Source: Candidatus Paceibacter sp. (GTDB taxonomy: Bacteria; Patescibacteriota; Patescibacteriia; Magasanikbacterales; UBA922). Taken from it: a DNA stretch of 54,832 nt. The DNA is taken from positions 1-54,832 of the forward strand of contig DYFM01000010.1 in assembly GCA_020725175.1 (NCBI GenBank). Reading direction: 5' to 3'. Below, piece after piece: positions 7,596 to 14,870 of this stretch; the stretch's first letter is position 1; each line of letters starts with the position of its first letter. The notes under the pieces were generated by a model. It was given only the letters and a program-made list of their open reading frames with translations, was not told the DNA's origin and searched no databases. Position numbers and translations under genes: made by a program.

Positions 7596-8393
7596 ATGAA
7601 CAACTCTCTCCTCCCCCTGAAGGAATTTCTGTTATCTCTCGATCTGCCGGAAAAAGAAGTCAATGTCTATCTGGTACTCTTGACTATGGGAAAGGGAACC
7701 GTATCAGAAATCACTCGCCAAGCCGGACTCAATCGTACTACGGGCTATGATATCTTGAACAAACTGATCGACTACGGCCTGGTGAGTATTTCCGGCAAAG
7801 AACCAAAGCAGGAATATGTCGCCGAATCACCCGACAACATTATCAAACTACTTGAGGAACGAAAAAAACGCACACAAGTACTTCTCAAACAAGCCAAACA
7901 AAAACTTCCGGAATTGAAATCAATTCACAATGTGAGTGATCGCCCAAGAGTTCGATTTTATGAAGGAAAACAAGGACTAGAAGATGTATATGAAGACACG
8001 CTGACTGCCAAAGAAACCATTCGCGCCTACGCCACGGTAGACGACATGCACGCCGCGCTCCCGGATTATTTTCCAAAATACTATCAACGCCGCGCCAAAA
8101 AACACATCAACATTCGAGCTATTATTCCTAGCACCGACATTGGTCAAGAGCGAGCCAGCAAAGACAAAGAAGAAGCCCGAGAGACAGCCCTCATACCACC
8201 AGACAAATATTATTTCTCCCCCGAAATAAACATCTATGACAACAAAGTCATGATTGCCTCCTGGCGAGAAAAACTCGGGATCATTATTGAAAGCGCCGAA
8301 ATTGCTGATGCCATGAAGAAGATTTACGAGCTGGCCTGGGCGGAGGCGAAACGACTTGACGAAATACAACGAAATGACGAAACGTCGAAATAG
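7596..8393 (+). CDS. TrmB-family transcriptional regulator
   Basis: The 265-residue protein has an N-terminal winged helix-turn-helix (about 10-75: GTVSEITRQAGLNRTTGYDILNKLIDYGLV), a linker helix rich in lysine (KLLEERKKRTQVLLKQAKQKLPELK), and a C-terminal ligand-sensing-like domain (RVRFYEGKQGLEDVYEDTL ... IIIESAEIADAMKKIYELAW). TrmB regulators in archaea control sugar uptake and metabolism; CPR genomes carry many stand-alone members with unknown ligands. The gene stands alone behind a promoter at 7236-7264. The last dozen residues (RLDEIQRNDETSK) are encoded by the start of a local GAAATA-rich repeat, so the 3' end seems to have been extended into repeat DNA. Confidence 0.85.
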   Translation: MNNSLLPLKEFLLSLDLPEKEVNVYLVLLTMGKGTVSEITRQAGLNRTTGYDILNKLIDYGLVSISGKEPKQEYVAESPDNIIKLLEERKKRTQVLLKQAKQKLPELKSIHNVSDRPRVRFYEGKQGLEDVYEDTLTAKETIRAYATVDDMHAALPDYFPKYYQRRAKKHINIRAIIPSTDIGQERASKDKEEARETALIPPDKYYFSPEINIYDNKVMIASWREKLGIIIESAEIADAMKKIYELAWAEAKRLDEIQRNDETSK

Positions 8394-8709
8394 AGAAATA
8401 ACGAAATAGGGAAATAGCTCCGCCCCCACTCTAGGTGGGCAGGCAAGGCGGACTCGTCTGGGTCGATGAAATAATGAAGTACGTGTGTCAGATAACAGAT
8501 AGCAAATAGCAGATATCAGTATTGATTGTAGTTTGACCAAGAAGAGTATATATCTGTTATCTGTTATCTGTTATCTGTTATCTGTTATCTGAAATTGGTT
8601 AGATATTAGAAATTAGATGAATTAGAAATTACCCCGCCTCCATCTTTTCTCCCCAGAGAAACTGTGGTACAATACCCCCATTCTTACGCTTAATGAACGA
8701 CCACTTGTT
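8394..8709. repeat. Repeat-filled intergenic gap
   Basis: Three repeat types occur between the regulator and ftsK. GAAATA(AC/GG)-type units follow the stop codon (8390-8416). A 49-bp GC-rich element lies at 8417-8465, and an inverted copy lies at 34053-34101 with about four mismatches and one indel. A heptamer run, TATCTGT repeated about six times, ends near 8590, preceded by a diverged inverted version (CAGATAACAGATAGCAAATA) near 8487. TACAAT near 8669, preceded by TGTGG, could be the ftsK -10. Confidence 0.8.
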
Positions 8710-11328
8710 ATGTCCCGACCAAGACAATCACGCCGTCAAGCTGCTAGTACCTTTGACCCTACCCTCTCTCACGGCATTCTCGCCATCATTCTCATTATCA
8801 GCGCCATCATCATTGGACTCAGTTTTTTTGAAAAAGCTGGAACTATTGGTATTATTCTCAATGAGTATGTGCTCAGTTTTCTATTTGGTTCAATTCGCTT
8901 TGTCACACCAATTATTCTCTTGGTTTCAGCGTGGTATCTTATTACAGATCGAGAATTTTCCTATCGACCGGTGCATCTGATAGGCGCTGGTCTTTTTTTC
9001 CTTTCTCTCTCAAGTCTTCTCCATATCAGTTTTCCACTGGAATCCATGTGGACAGAATCACTTGAAGGAAATGGAGGCGGCGTATTTGGTATGCTCGCTT
9101 GGCCGGTAAAAACATATCTTGGAAGCATTGCCGGCGTCATTGTCCTTATGGGTACTGCCATGGTCTCTGTCATGCTCATGTTCCACACCACACTCGATGC
9201 TTTTATTCATCTTCAGCGCAGCTTTCTAGAACTTCTCGCTACTATTCCACACCGCATCTGGACCGGCATGAAAAGTGCCTTTGTAAAAGAACCGACCCAA
9301 AAACAATTTTCCTATCCGGAAGATGAATACGACGACGAAGAGGAAGAAGAGACCGCAGAAACACCGGCTCGACATTTCTTTAGTAAAAAACTGGGCGAGA
9401 AAATCAAAAAACAACAAAAAGAGCGAGAAGAAGAGATGGAAGACGAAGATGAATCAGAAGAAGACATTGAAGAAGAGGTGGAAGCACCGGTGCGTCGCGC
9501 TCCGGCTCGCGCGGAAAAAACCGAATCAGCTGAAGAAGAAAAATCCGGTGCACTAGAAACTCCGGCATGGCTTCAACATGTATTGATTAAACCAATCCCT
9601 TCTGTAGCACTTCTCAATAATAAAAAAGGGAAACCATCTAGTGGGGACATCAAAACCAATGCCGAGATTATTCAAAATACGTTCAAAGAGTTTAATATTG
9701 ACGTCGCCATGGAAGATGTGCGAGTAGGCCCAACCGTAACCCAATATTCACTCAAGCCGGCAAGTGGAGTAAAATTGTCACGTATTACCAGCCTCTCAAA
9801 CGATCTGGCTCTCGCACTTGCGGCTCACCCCATTCGGATTGAAGCGCCAATTCCCGGAAAATCACTGGTCGGTATTGAAGTACCAAATGAAAAAACCGCC
9901 ATGGTTTCCTTTCGAGAATTGTTGGAAAGTCAAGAATTCATTGCTCGCCCGCACAACATGATGATCGCGCTCGGAAAAGACGTGGCCGGAAAAACTTGGT
10001 TTGCGGATTTACCTCGCATGCCACACCTTTTGATTGCCGGAGCTACCGGATCCGGAAAAACTGTCTGTGTCAATACGCTGATCATGTCGCTCTTATACCA
10101 AAACACTGCTGAAACACTCCGCATGATTATGGTTGATCCAAAACGAGTAGAGTTAACCTTATATAATGGCATTCCACATCTCCTGACGCCGGTTATTACC
10201 AACACTCAACAAACAGTAAACGCTCTCAAATGGGCAATCGGTGAAATGGAACGTCGCTTTGAACTTCTTTCCCAAGCCGGCAATCGCGATATTACCAGTT
10301 TCAACAAACACGCCAATCCAAAACTCCCGCACATTGTCTTTATCATTGATGAATTGGCTGATCTCATGGCTACCGCTCCGGGAGACGTGGAAGCCGGCAT
10401 TATTCGTCTCGCTCAAATGGCACGCGCAGTGGGCATCCACTTGATCTTGGCAACACAACGCCCGAGTGTTGATGTTATTACCGGTCTCATGAAAGCCAAC
10501 ATTCCGGGTCGTATTGCCTTTTCAGTAGCATCACTCACCGACTCTCGAACGATTCTTGATACCGGCGGCGCGGAAAAACTACTGGGGCGAGGTGATATGT
10601 TGCTGTCTACTGCAGAATTATCCAAACCGGTGCGTATTCAAGGCGCGTACATTTCCGAAGAAGAAATGAAGCGTGTCGTGCAAGAATTGACCGGCGGAGA
10701 GAAACCGGTCTACGATGATTCTATTGTAGCAAAACCTTCGGCCGGCGGTACCATGAATATGTTTGGTGGACCCACAGACGATCAAGATCCATTGTTTGAA
10801 GATGCAAAAAATCTCATTGTTGAACAAGGTAAAGCGAGCGCGTCATTTTTACAACGTCGGTTCAAAGTTGGATATGCTCGAGCAGCACGCATTCTTGATG
10901 AACTCGAAGAAGCCGGTATCATTGGCCCGGCCGACGGCGCAAAGCCGCGAGAAATTCTGGTCACGGAACGAGAGATTGAAGAAACCATGGATATGGGCGG
11001 AGAACTCAATGTCTACAAACAACCTCGCAAAACTGAAGAGGCACCTGACGTATTTGAAGACGAGGAAGCATATGAGAGTGAAGAAGAAAACGAAGATGAA
11101 GAAGACATCAGTAAAAATTTGGAAGATACCACTGATAGTGAATTACCCAATAACGATACTCCAGAAATGGATGACGATTCTTATACCAAAGATGAAGATG
11201 AGACACTTGAACATGATGAACCGATAGATGAAGACAACGAAGAAGATGAAGACACCTATTCAAATAAAAGGTCAAACAAACCACCCCAAAAACCCGAAGA
11301 GACCATAAAAAACTCCTTTTGGCACTAA
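8710..11328 (+). CDS. ftsK: DNA translocase FtsK/SpoIIIE
   Basis: FtsK pumps chromosomal DNA through the closing septum. The 872-residue protein has an N-terminal membrane domain with about four transmembrane segments (25-170) and an acidic/charged linker (about 195-280). The motor follows, with Walker A GATGSGKT near 445, MVDPKRVEL and the Walker B segment IVFIIDELADLM near 545. The DNA-reading gamma winged helix is at about 700-735 (QGKASASFLQRRFKVGYARAARILDELE). The motor is close to consensus. Unusually, about 110 further residues follow the gamma domain, very rich in Glu and Asp and ending KPPQKPEETIKNSFWH. No Shine-Dalgarno is visible. rodZ-like and recA genes follow on the same strand behind their own promoters. 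Confidence 0.96.
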   Translation: MSRPRQSRRQAASTFDPTLSHGILAIILIISAIIIGLSFFEKAGTIGIILNEYVLSFLFGSIRFVTPIILLVSAWYLITDREFSYRPVHLIGAGLFFLSLSSLLHISFPLESMWTESLEGNGGGVFGMLAWPVKTYLGSIAGVIVLMGTAMVSVMLMFHTTLDAFIHLQRSFLELLATIPHRIWTGMKSAFVKEPTQKQFSYPEDEYDDEEEEETAETPARHFFSKKLGEKIKKQQKEREEEMEDEDESEEDIEEEVEAPVRRAPARAEKTESAEEEKSGALETPAWLQHVLIKPIPSVALLNNKKGKPSSGDIKTNAEIIQNTFKEFNIDVAMEDVRVGPTVTQYSLKPASGVKLSRITSLSNDLALALAAHPIRIEAPIPGKSLVGIEVPNEKTAMVSFRELLESQEFIARPHNMMIALGKDVAGKTWFADLPRMPHLLIAGATGSGKTVCVNTLIMSLLYQNTAETLRMIMVDPKRVELTLYNGIPHLLTPVITNTQQTVNALKWAIGEMERRFELLSQAGNRDITSFNKHANPKLPHIVFIIDELADLMATAPGDVEAGIIRLAQMARAVGIHLILATQRPSVDVITGLMKANIPGRIAFSVASLTDSRTILDTGGAEKLLGRGDMLLSTAELSKPVRIQGAYISEEEMKRVVQELTGGEKPVYDDSIVAKPSAGGTMNMFGGPTDDQDPLFEDAKNLIVEQGKASASFLQRRFKVGYARAARILDELEEAGIIGPADGAKPREILVTEREIEETMDMGGELNVYKQPRKTEEAPDVFEDEEAYESEEENEDEEDISKNLEDTTDSELPNNDTPEMDDDSYTKDEDETLEHDEPIDEDNEEDEDTYSNKRSNKPPQKPEETIKNSFWH

Positions 11329-11384
11329 CAAAAAATTGTACAAAAGCAGTCACAACAATCTTGTTATAATTTTTCCTCTCAGGA

Positions 11385-11418
11385 GTATATGTGATGTAGT
11401 GATGTAGTGATGTAGTGA
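11385..11418. repeat. GATGTAGT tandem run
   Basis: The octamer GATGTAGT (or a shifted version) repeats about three and a half times between ftsK and the promoter of the RodZ-like gene. It is one of several local tandem runs in this genome. Confidence 0.8.
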
Positions 11419-11423
11419 CAAAA

Positions 11424-11452
11424 TTGTCTTTTTCCTCAAAATTCGCTATACT
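11424..11452 (+). promoter_or_regulatory. Promoter of the RodZ-like gene
   Basis: TTGTCT (11424-11429) and TATACT (11447-11452) have 17-bp spacing and lie 24 bp before the start codon, so the leader would be very short. Confidence 0.6.
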
Positions 11453-11476
11453 ATTCAGCAAGAAAACTTTTTTCCT

Positions 11477-12190
11477 ATGGACAAATTTACCATCAAAAAA
11501 ATCAGCGAAGGAAAACGTGTTTGTTTGCGACTCAAAGAAACCCGTGAGCAAGCCGGTGTGTCACTCAAAGACCTTGCCAAAAAAACCGCTATCAAAGAAT
11601 CATATCTCGAAGCCTTGGAAAACTGTCAATTTGAAAAACTTCCCGGAAGTGCCGTATACCACAAAGGATTTATTGTTCGGTACCTGAAAGGATTACGAAT
11701 AGACCCAACTCCATTTGTCCAACAATATTGTTTGGAAGAAGATACCGCCTCTCCCCCATGTCAACAACCATTGATAGTAAAAAGAAATTATTTTCACAAT
11801 CTCCCTCTTCTTATTCGCACCGCCAGCATTGCCACGATTATTATCGCACTTCTCGGCTATCTCGTATTACAAGTACGACAAATTCTTGAGCCACCGGCCC
11901 TCACACTCTACAACCCAACCAATGGGGAAATTACCCAAGAAAAACAACTTGATATTCACGGAAAAACAGACAAAGAAGTGATGGTCATGATCAATGGCAA
12001 AGAAATTTTCAACAACCAAGAAGGTATATTTACAGAAACGATTGATCTTAAGCCAGGAGTCAACACCATTACTGTTTCTGCCAAGCGTCGTCATGGGAAA
12101 GAAGCACAAGAAACTCGCTATGTCACGTTCCGCGAGCCGGCACCACAACTTTCCCTAAGTAACGACCCTGCCACAGCTCGAGCAAACTAA
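11477..12190 (+). CDS. RodZ-like protein: HTH, one transmembrane segment, Ig-like domain
   Basis: This 237-residue protein begins with a RodZ-type helix-turn-helix (about 10-75: GKRVCLRLKETREQAGVSLKDLAKKTAIKESYLEALE, then the GSAVYHKGFIVRYLKGL signature). A charged linker and one transmembrane helix (about 115-135, LIRTASIATIIIALLGYLVLQ) follow. The external region resembles a bacterial Ig-like fold (LTLYNPTNGEITQEKQLDIHGKTDKEVMVMINGK). RodZ links the MreB cytoskeleton to the cell-wall elongation machinery; CPR versions commonly carry such an Ig-like outer domain. A RodA/FtsW protein is encoded at 34182, but no mreB is in the window. The start ATG follows TTTTTTCCT with no Shine-Dalgarno. Confidence 0.8.
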   Translation: MDKFTIKKISEGKRVCLRLKETREQAGVSLKDLAKKTAIKESYLEALENCQFEKLPGSAVYHKGFIVRYLKGLRIDPTPFVQQYCLEEDTASPPCQQPLIVKRNYFHNLPLLIRTASIATIIIALLGYLVLQVRQILEPPALTLYNPTNGEITQEKQLDIHGKTDKEVMVMINGKEIFNNQEGIFTETIDLKPGVNTITVSAKRRHGKEAQETRYVTFREPAPQLSLSNDPATARAN

Positions 12191-12206
12191 CAAAATACAT
12201 ACCCCA

Positions 12207-12239
12207 AAACACTGCGTCGCAATCCGTAGTGTTTTTATT
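12207..12239 (+). terminator. Intrinsic terminator after the RodZ-like gene
   Basis: AAACACTGCG pairs with CGTAGTGTTT (one T-G mismatch inside) around a short loop and is followed by TTTATTT. Confidence 0.8.
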
Positions 12240-12291
12240 TCAAACTCTATACTGTTTTCACAGTAAGACATGATATGTCTGTTTCAGAAGT

Positions 12292-12317
12292 AGAACATTT
12301 GTTCTCTCTTATCCACA
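12292..12317 (+). promoter_or_regulatory. LexA-like box and DnaA-like box upstream of recA
   Basis: AGAACATTTGTTCT (12292-12305) is a perfect 14-bp palindrome of the form GAAC-N4-GTTC, the Gram-positive LexA/DinR operator type. Four bases later TTATCCACA (12309-12317) is a perfect DnaA-box consensus. The LexA-like site lies about 75 bp upstream of the recA -35, farther than usual for direct repression. Confidence 0.45.
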
Positions 12318-12379
12318 TATCGACAAAAAATAACTACAAAAATAGCTTTATTGAAATAAAAAAAATGATCCGAAAATCC

Positions 12380-12408
12380 TTGACACCACGACAAAAAACC
12401 AGTATCCT
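12380..12408 (+). promoter_or_regulatory. recA promoter
   Basis: TTGACA (12380-12385) and TATCCT (12403-12408) have 17-bp spacing, about 44 bp before the recA ATG. Confidence 0.75.
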
Positions 12409-12451
12409 AAGAGTACTACATAATTCAAACGCACTCATAACATCATAATCT

Positions 12452-13528
12452 ATGGCCAAAAAACAAACCGAGGAGCAACAAGGAAAACTTCGCGCGACCC
12501 AAACTGCTATTGACCAAATCAAACAAAAATTTGGTGACAATTCCATCATGAAATTTGGTGAGGCACGCACTTCAGATGTTGACGCTGTACCGACCGGCTC
12601 CATTTCTCTTGATATCGCGCTCGGTGTTGGTGGGATGCCTCGAGGACGCATCATTGAAGTATTTGGACCAGAAGCCAGTGGTAAAACGACGCTTGCTCAA
12701 CACATCATTGCCGAAGTCCAAAAACAGGGTGGTATTGCCGCCTTTATCGATGCTGAACACGCCCTTGATCCGGACTACGCTCGAAAAATTGGTGTTGATG
12801 TTGACAATTTGTTTATTTCTCAACCAGATACCGGGGAACAAGCACTTGAAATTCTTGAAACGTTGGTTCGTTCCAATGGAGTTGACGTAGTGGTAGTAGA
12901 CTCGGTAGCAGCGTTAGTGCCAAAGGCAGAAATCGAAGGTGAAATGGGAGACTCCCACATGGGGCTCCAAGCTCGACTCATGAGTCAAGCGCTCCGTAAG
13001 CTCACCGGTATAGTAAGTAAAACCCATACCGTCGTTATTTTCATCAACCAGATCCGACAAAAAATTGGTGTCTTCTTTGGAAATCCCGAAACCACTACCG
13101 GTGGAAACGCACTCAAATTTTATTGTTCTGTCCGCGTAGAAGTCCGCCGTTCTGCTCAGATTAAACAAGGAGAAAAAATTATCGGCAATCGCGTAAAAGT
13201 AAAAGTGGTCAAAAACAAAGTGGCGGCTCCATTTCGTACCACTGAATTTGATATCATGTACAATGAAGGTATCTCACTCGCTGGCGATCTTCTCGATACG
13301 GGAGTTGCACATAAAGTCATTGCCAAGTCCGGCAACAGTTACAGCTTTGGTGAAGAAAAATTGGGGGTAGGTCGCGAAAAAGTAAAAGAATATTTGAAGA
13401 GCGATCCAAAACTCATGAAAAAAATTGAAGAAAAAATTTGGGAAGTAGTAGAACGTGGAGAAGCACCGGAAGAAGAAAAAGCAAAACCAGGTGAGGCGAT
13501 GGCGATGGAGGAAGAAGTGGGGGTGTAG
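12452..13528 (+). CDS. recA: Recombinase RecA
   Basis: The 358-residue RecA has the expected family length. It starts [10 protein letters not shown], then [11 protein letters not shown], Walker [10 protein letters not shown] (about 71-79), the motif IDAEHALDP, Walker [13 protein letters not shown], the L1 region GEMGDSHMG and the L2 region [15 protein letters not shown], where one often sees [14 protein letters not shown]. The DNA-binding C-terminal domain ends in an acidic tail ([21 protein letters not shown]). RecA drives homologous recombination and, where LexA is present, SOS induction. It has its own promoter and terminator, so it is monocistronic. A LexA-like palindrome lies further upstream; lexA is not in the window. 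Confidence 0.99.
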   Translation: MAKKQTEEQQGKLRATQTAIDQIKQKFGDNSIMKFGEARTSDVDAVPTGSISLDIALGVGGMPRGRIIEVFGPEASGKTTLAQHIIAEVQKQGGIAAFIDAEHALDPDYARKIGVDVDNLFISQPDTGEQALEILETLVRSNGVDVVVVDSVAALVPKAEIEGEMGDSHMGLQARLMSQALRKLTGIVSKTHTVVIFINQIRQKIGVFFGNPETTTGGNALKFYCSVRVEVRRSAQIKQGEKIIGNRVKVKVVKNKVAAPFRTTEFDIMYNEGISLAGDLLDTGVAHKVIAKSGNSYSFGEEKLGVGREKVKEYLKSDPKLMKKIEEKIWEVVERGEAPEEEKAKPGEAMAMEEEVGV

Positions 13529-13550
13529 GAAAACAGAGACTATTAATAGC

Positions 13551-13580
13551 AAAACAGACGGTTTTCAACCGTCTGTTTTG
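13551..13580 (+). terminator. recA terminator
   Basis: AAAACAGACGGTT and AACCGTCTGTTTT form a perfect 13-bp stem with a 3-nt loop and a run of T. It could act in both directions. Confidence 0.93.
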
Positions 13581-13679
13581 TTATCTATACACATACTATA
13601 GAGACACCTCATATTTTTATACAAGTACAATTTATTTGAGAGTAAAGTCGTACAATGAACCCTGTCATGAGTTTTTAAC

Positions 13680-14375
13680 TTAATGCAATCTATTTTTATA
13701 CATTTGTAACCCTCTTTCCGATAAACGTCTTTGGTGAATCTCATTGTACAAGCGAAATACATCTTTCTCAATTTTGATAGTATCAACCATAGTTGATAAA
13801 AGCTCTTTTATTTGTTCGGTTAATGTAGCTGCCACTACCATACCTGCTTGATGTTCCTTTACGCCTATTTCATCTTGATCAGAGTTTGGTGTATTTACAA
13901 GGTTTCTGAAGACACGACTATCAGCGGAGGGAAGTTTTGATAAAAATTCATGAAAGGAAACAGGCTGTGAAGCATCTGTTTCAAGACCAAAGGACAGGTG
14001 CTGTATTCTTCTTAGAGCTCCGAAAGTGAAGACCTCTTCAACACCAATTTGATTAAGTAATTCGACCATTTTCTGATCACTCTCTTTAAGGAACTGATTG
14101 TATTTTCTATAAAAAAAATTCTCTTTCTCCCTACGCGTTGTTTCATCTAGCTCATCTAATGATGATTCTTCAGCATAAGTTTTCAAGAATGTTTCAAGAG
14201 CCTCTTCATACGGATCTGGAAATGTCGGAATTGTATCTTTATCAATTTTTATTACAGGTTCGTTGAAACCATTTTCATCTTTCCTCTTCATGATATATGA
14301 ATGGAACAAAATACGAACCAACCTTTTACCTTCATCCGATAACTTCTCGAATGTATTATATGACAAACCATTCAT
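13680..14375 (-). CDS. Hypothetical protein, larger paralogue
   Basis: This is an unrecognised soluble, charged protein of about 231 residues. The start is placed at the ATG at 14375 (MNGLSYNTFEKLSDEGKR); a frame start 42 nt upstream would add residues that look like non-coding sequence. Helical and acidic segments dominate, and no membrane segment or catalytic motif is visible. The first 25 residues (LSYNTFEKLSDEGKRLVRILF) resemble the start of the next protein upstream (MEYSAFQRLSENEKQILRTLF), which suggests a duplicated family. Both genes point leftward away from the SpoIID gene and are AT-rich compared with ftsK-recA. There is no clear operon structure. Confidence 0.6.
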   Translation of the reverse strand: MNGLSYNTFEKLSDEGKRLVRILFHSYIMKRKDENGFNEPVIKIDKDTIPTFPDPYEEALETFLKTYAEESSLDELDETTRREKENFFYRKYNQFLKESDQKMVELLNQIGVEEVFTFGALRRIQHLSFGLETDASQPVSFHEFLSKLPSADSRVFRNLVNTPNSDQDEIGVKEHQAGMVVAATLTEQIKELLSTMVDTIKIEKDVFRLYNEIHQRRLSERGLQMYKNRLH

Positions 14376-14588
14376 ACGAAAAAGTTTATATGTATGTATA
14401 GATATACATAATAACATAAAAAGGTTTAGTGCCTGGTCTCTGTACTTTCTGGTAATCGTTTTAGTAATTCAAATATGCCTCATTTACTATAGTTTCTGTT
14501 CGAATATTTGGATAAAACCAATTGACAGTTTTGATATATTCTTTAATTTTCTGAGTAATAATATCAAATGATAAATAATTTAGATTGG

Positions 14589-14855
14589 CTAACATATAAT
14601 TTCTAACTCCAGCCAAAAAACTTTTTCTGCATTTCGTTCTAACTCATCACACATCTGGTTATCTATTTCATGTTGATTCTCTTCAGTCCCATGCAAAAAT
14701 CTATCTTTTATCCCCACTTCAGTTGCGGTATCGCTTATGCGATTACTAAAAATTATTGTTTTATACAAACAAGAAGTTTCACTTGCCCATAAAAACAAAG
14801 TTCTCAAAATCTGTTTCTCATTTTCACTTAAACGTTGAAAAGCACTGTACTCCAT
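14589..14855 (-). CDS. Hypothetical protein, short paralogue or remnant
   Basis: This 88-residue protein starts MEYSAFQRLSENEKQILRTLF, clearly like the N-terminus of the downstream gene at 13680-14375, but it stops after about 85 residues with a different C-terminus (NAEKVFWLELEIIC). It may be a truncated duplicate or a small independent member of the same family. The gene begins 15 nt after the stop of the SpoIID-domain gene on the same strand, so it may be co-transcribed with it. No function is assigned. The 213-bp gap between the two paralogues holds AT-rich sequence with no recognisable feature. Confidence 0.5.
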   Translation of the reverse strand: MEYSAFQRLSENEKQILRTLFLWASETSCLYKTIIFSNRISDTATEVGIKDRFLHGTEENQHEIDNQMCDELERNAEKVFWLELEIIC

Positions 14856-14870
14856 ATAAGTAGCAAAATG

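Noticed and set aside
12309-12317. Chromosomal origin of replication near recA or at the right edge
   Set aside because: Single DnaA-box matches at 12309 and about 54809 do not form clusters, and dnaA and dnaN are not in the window.
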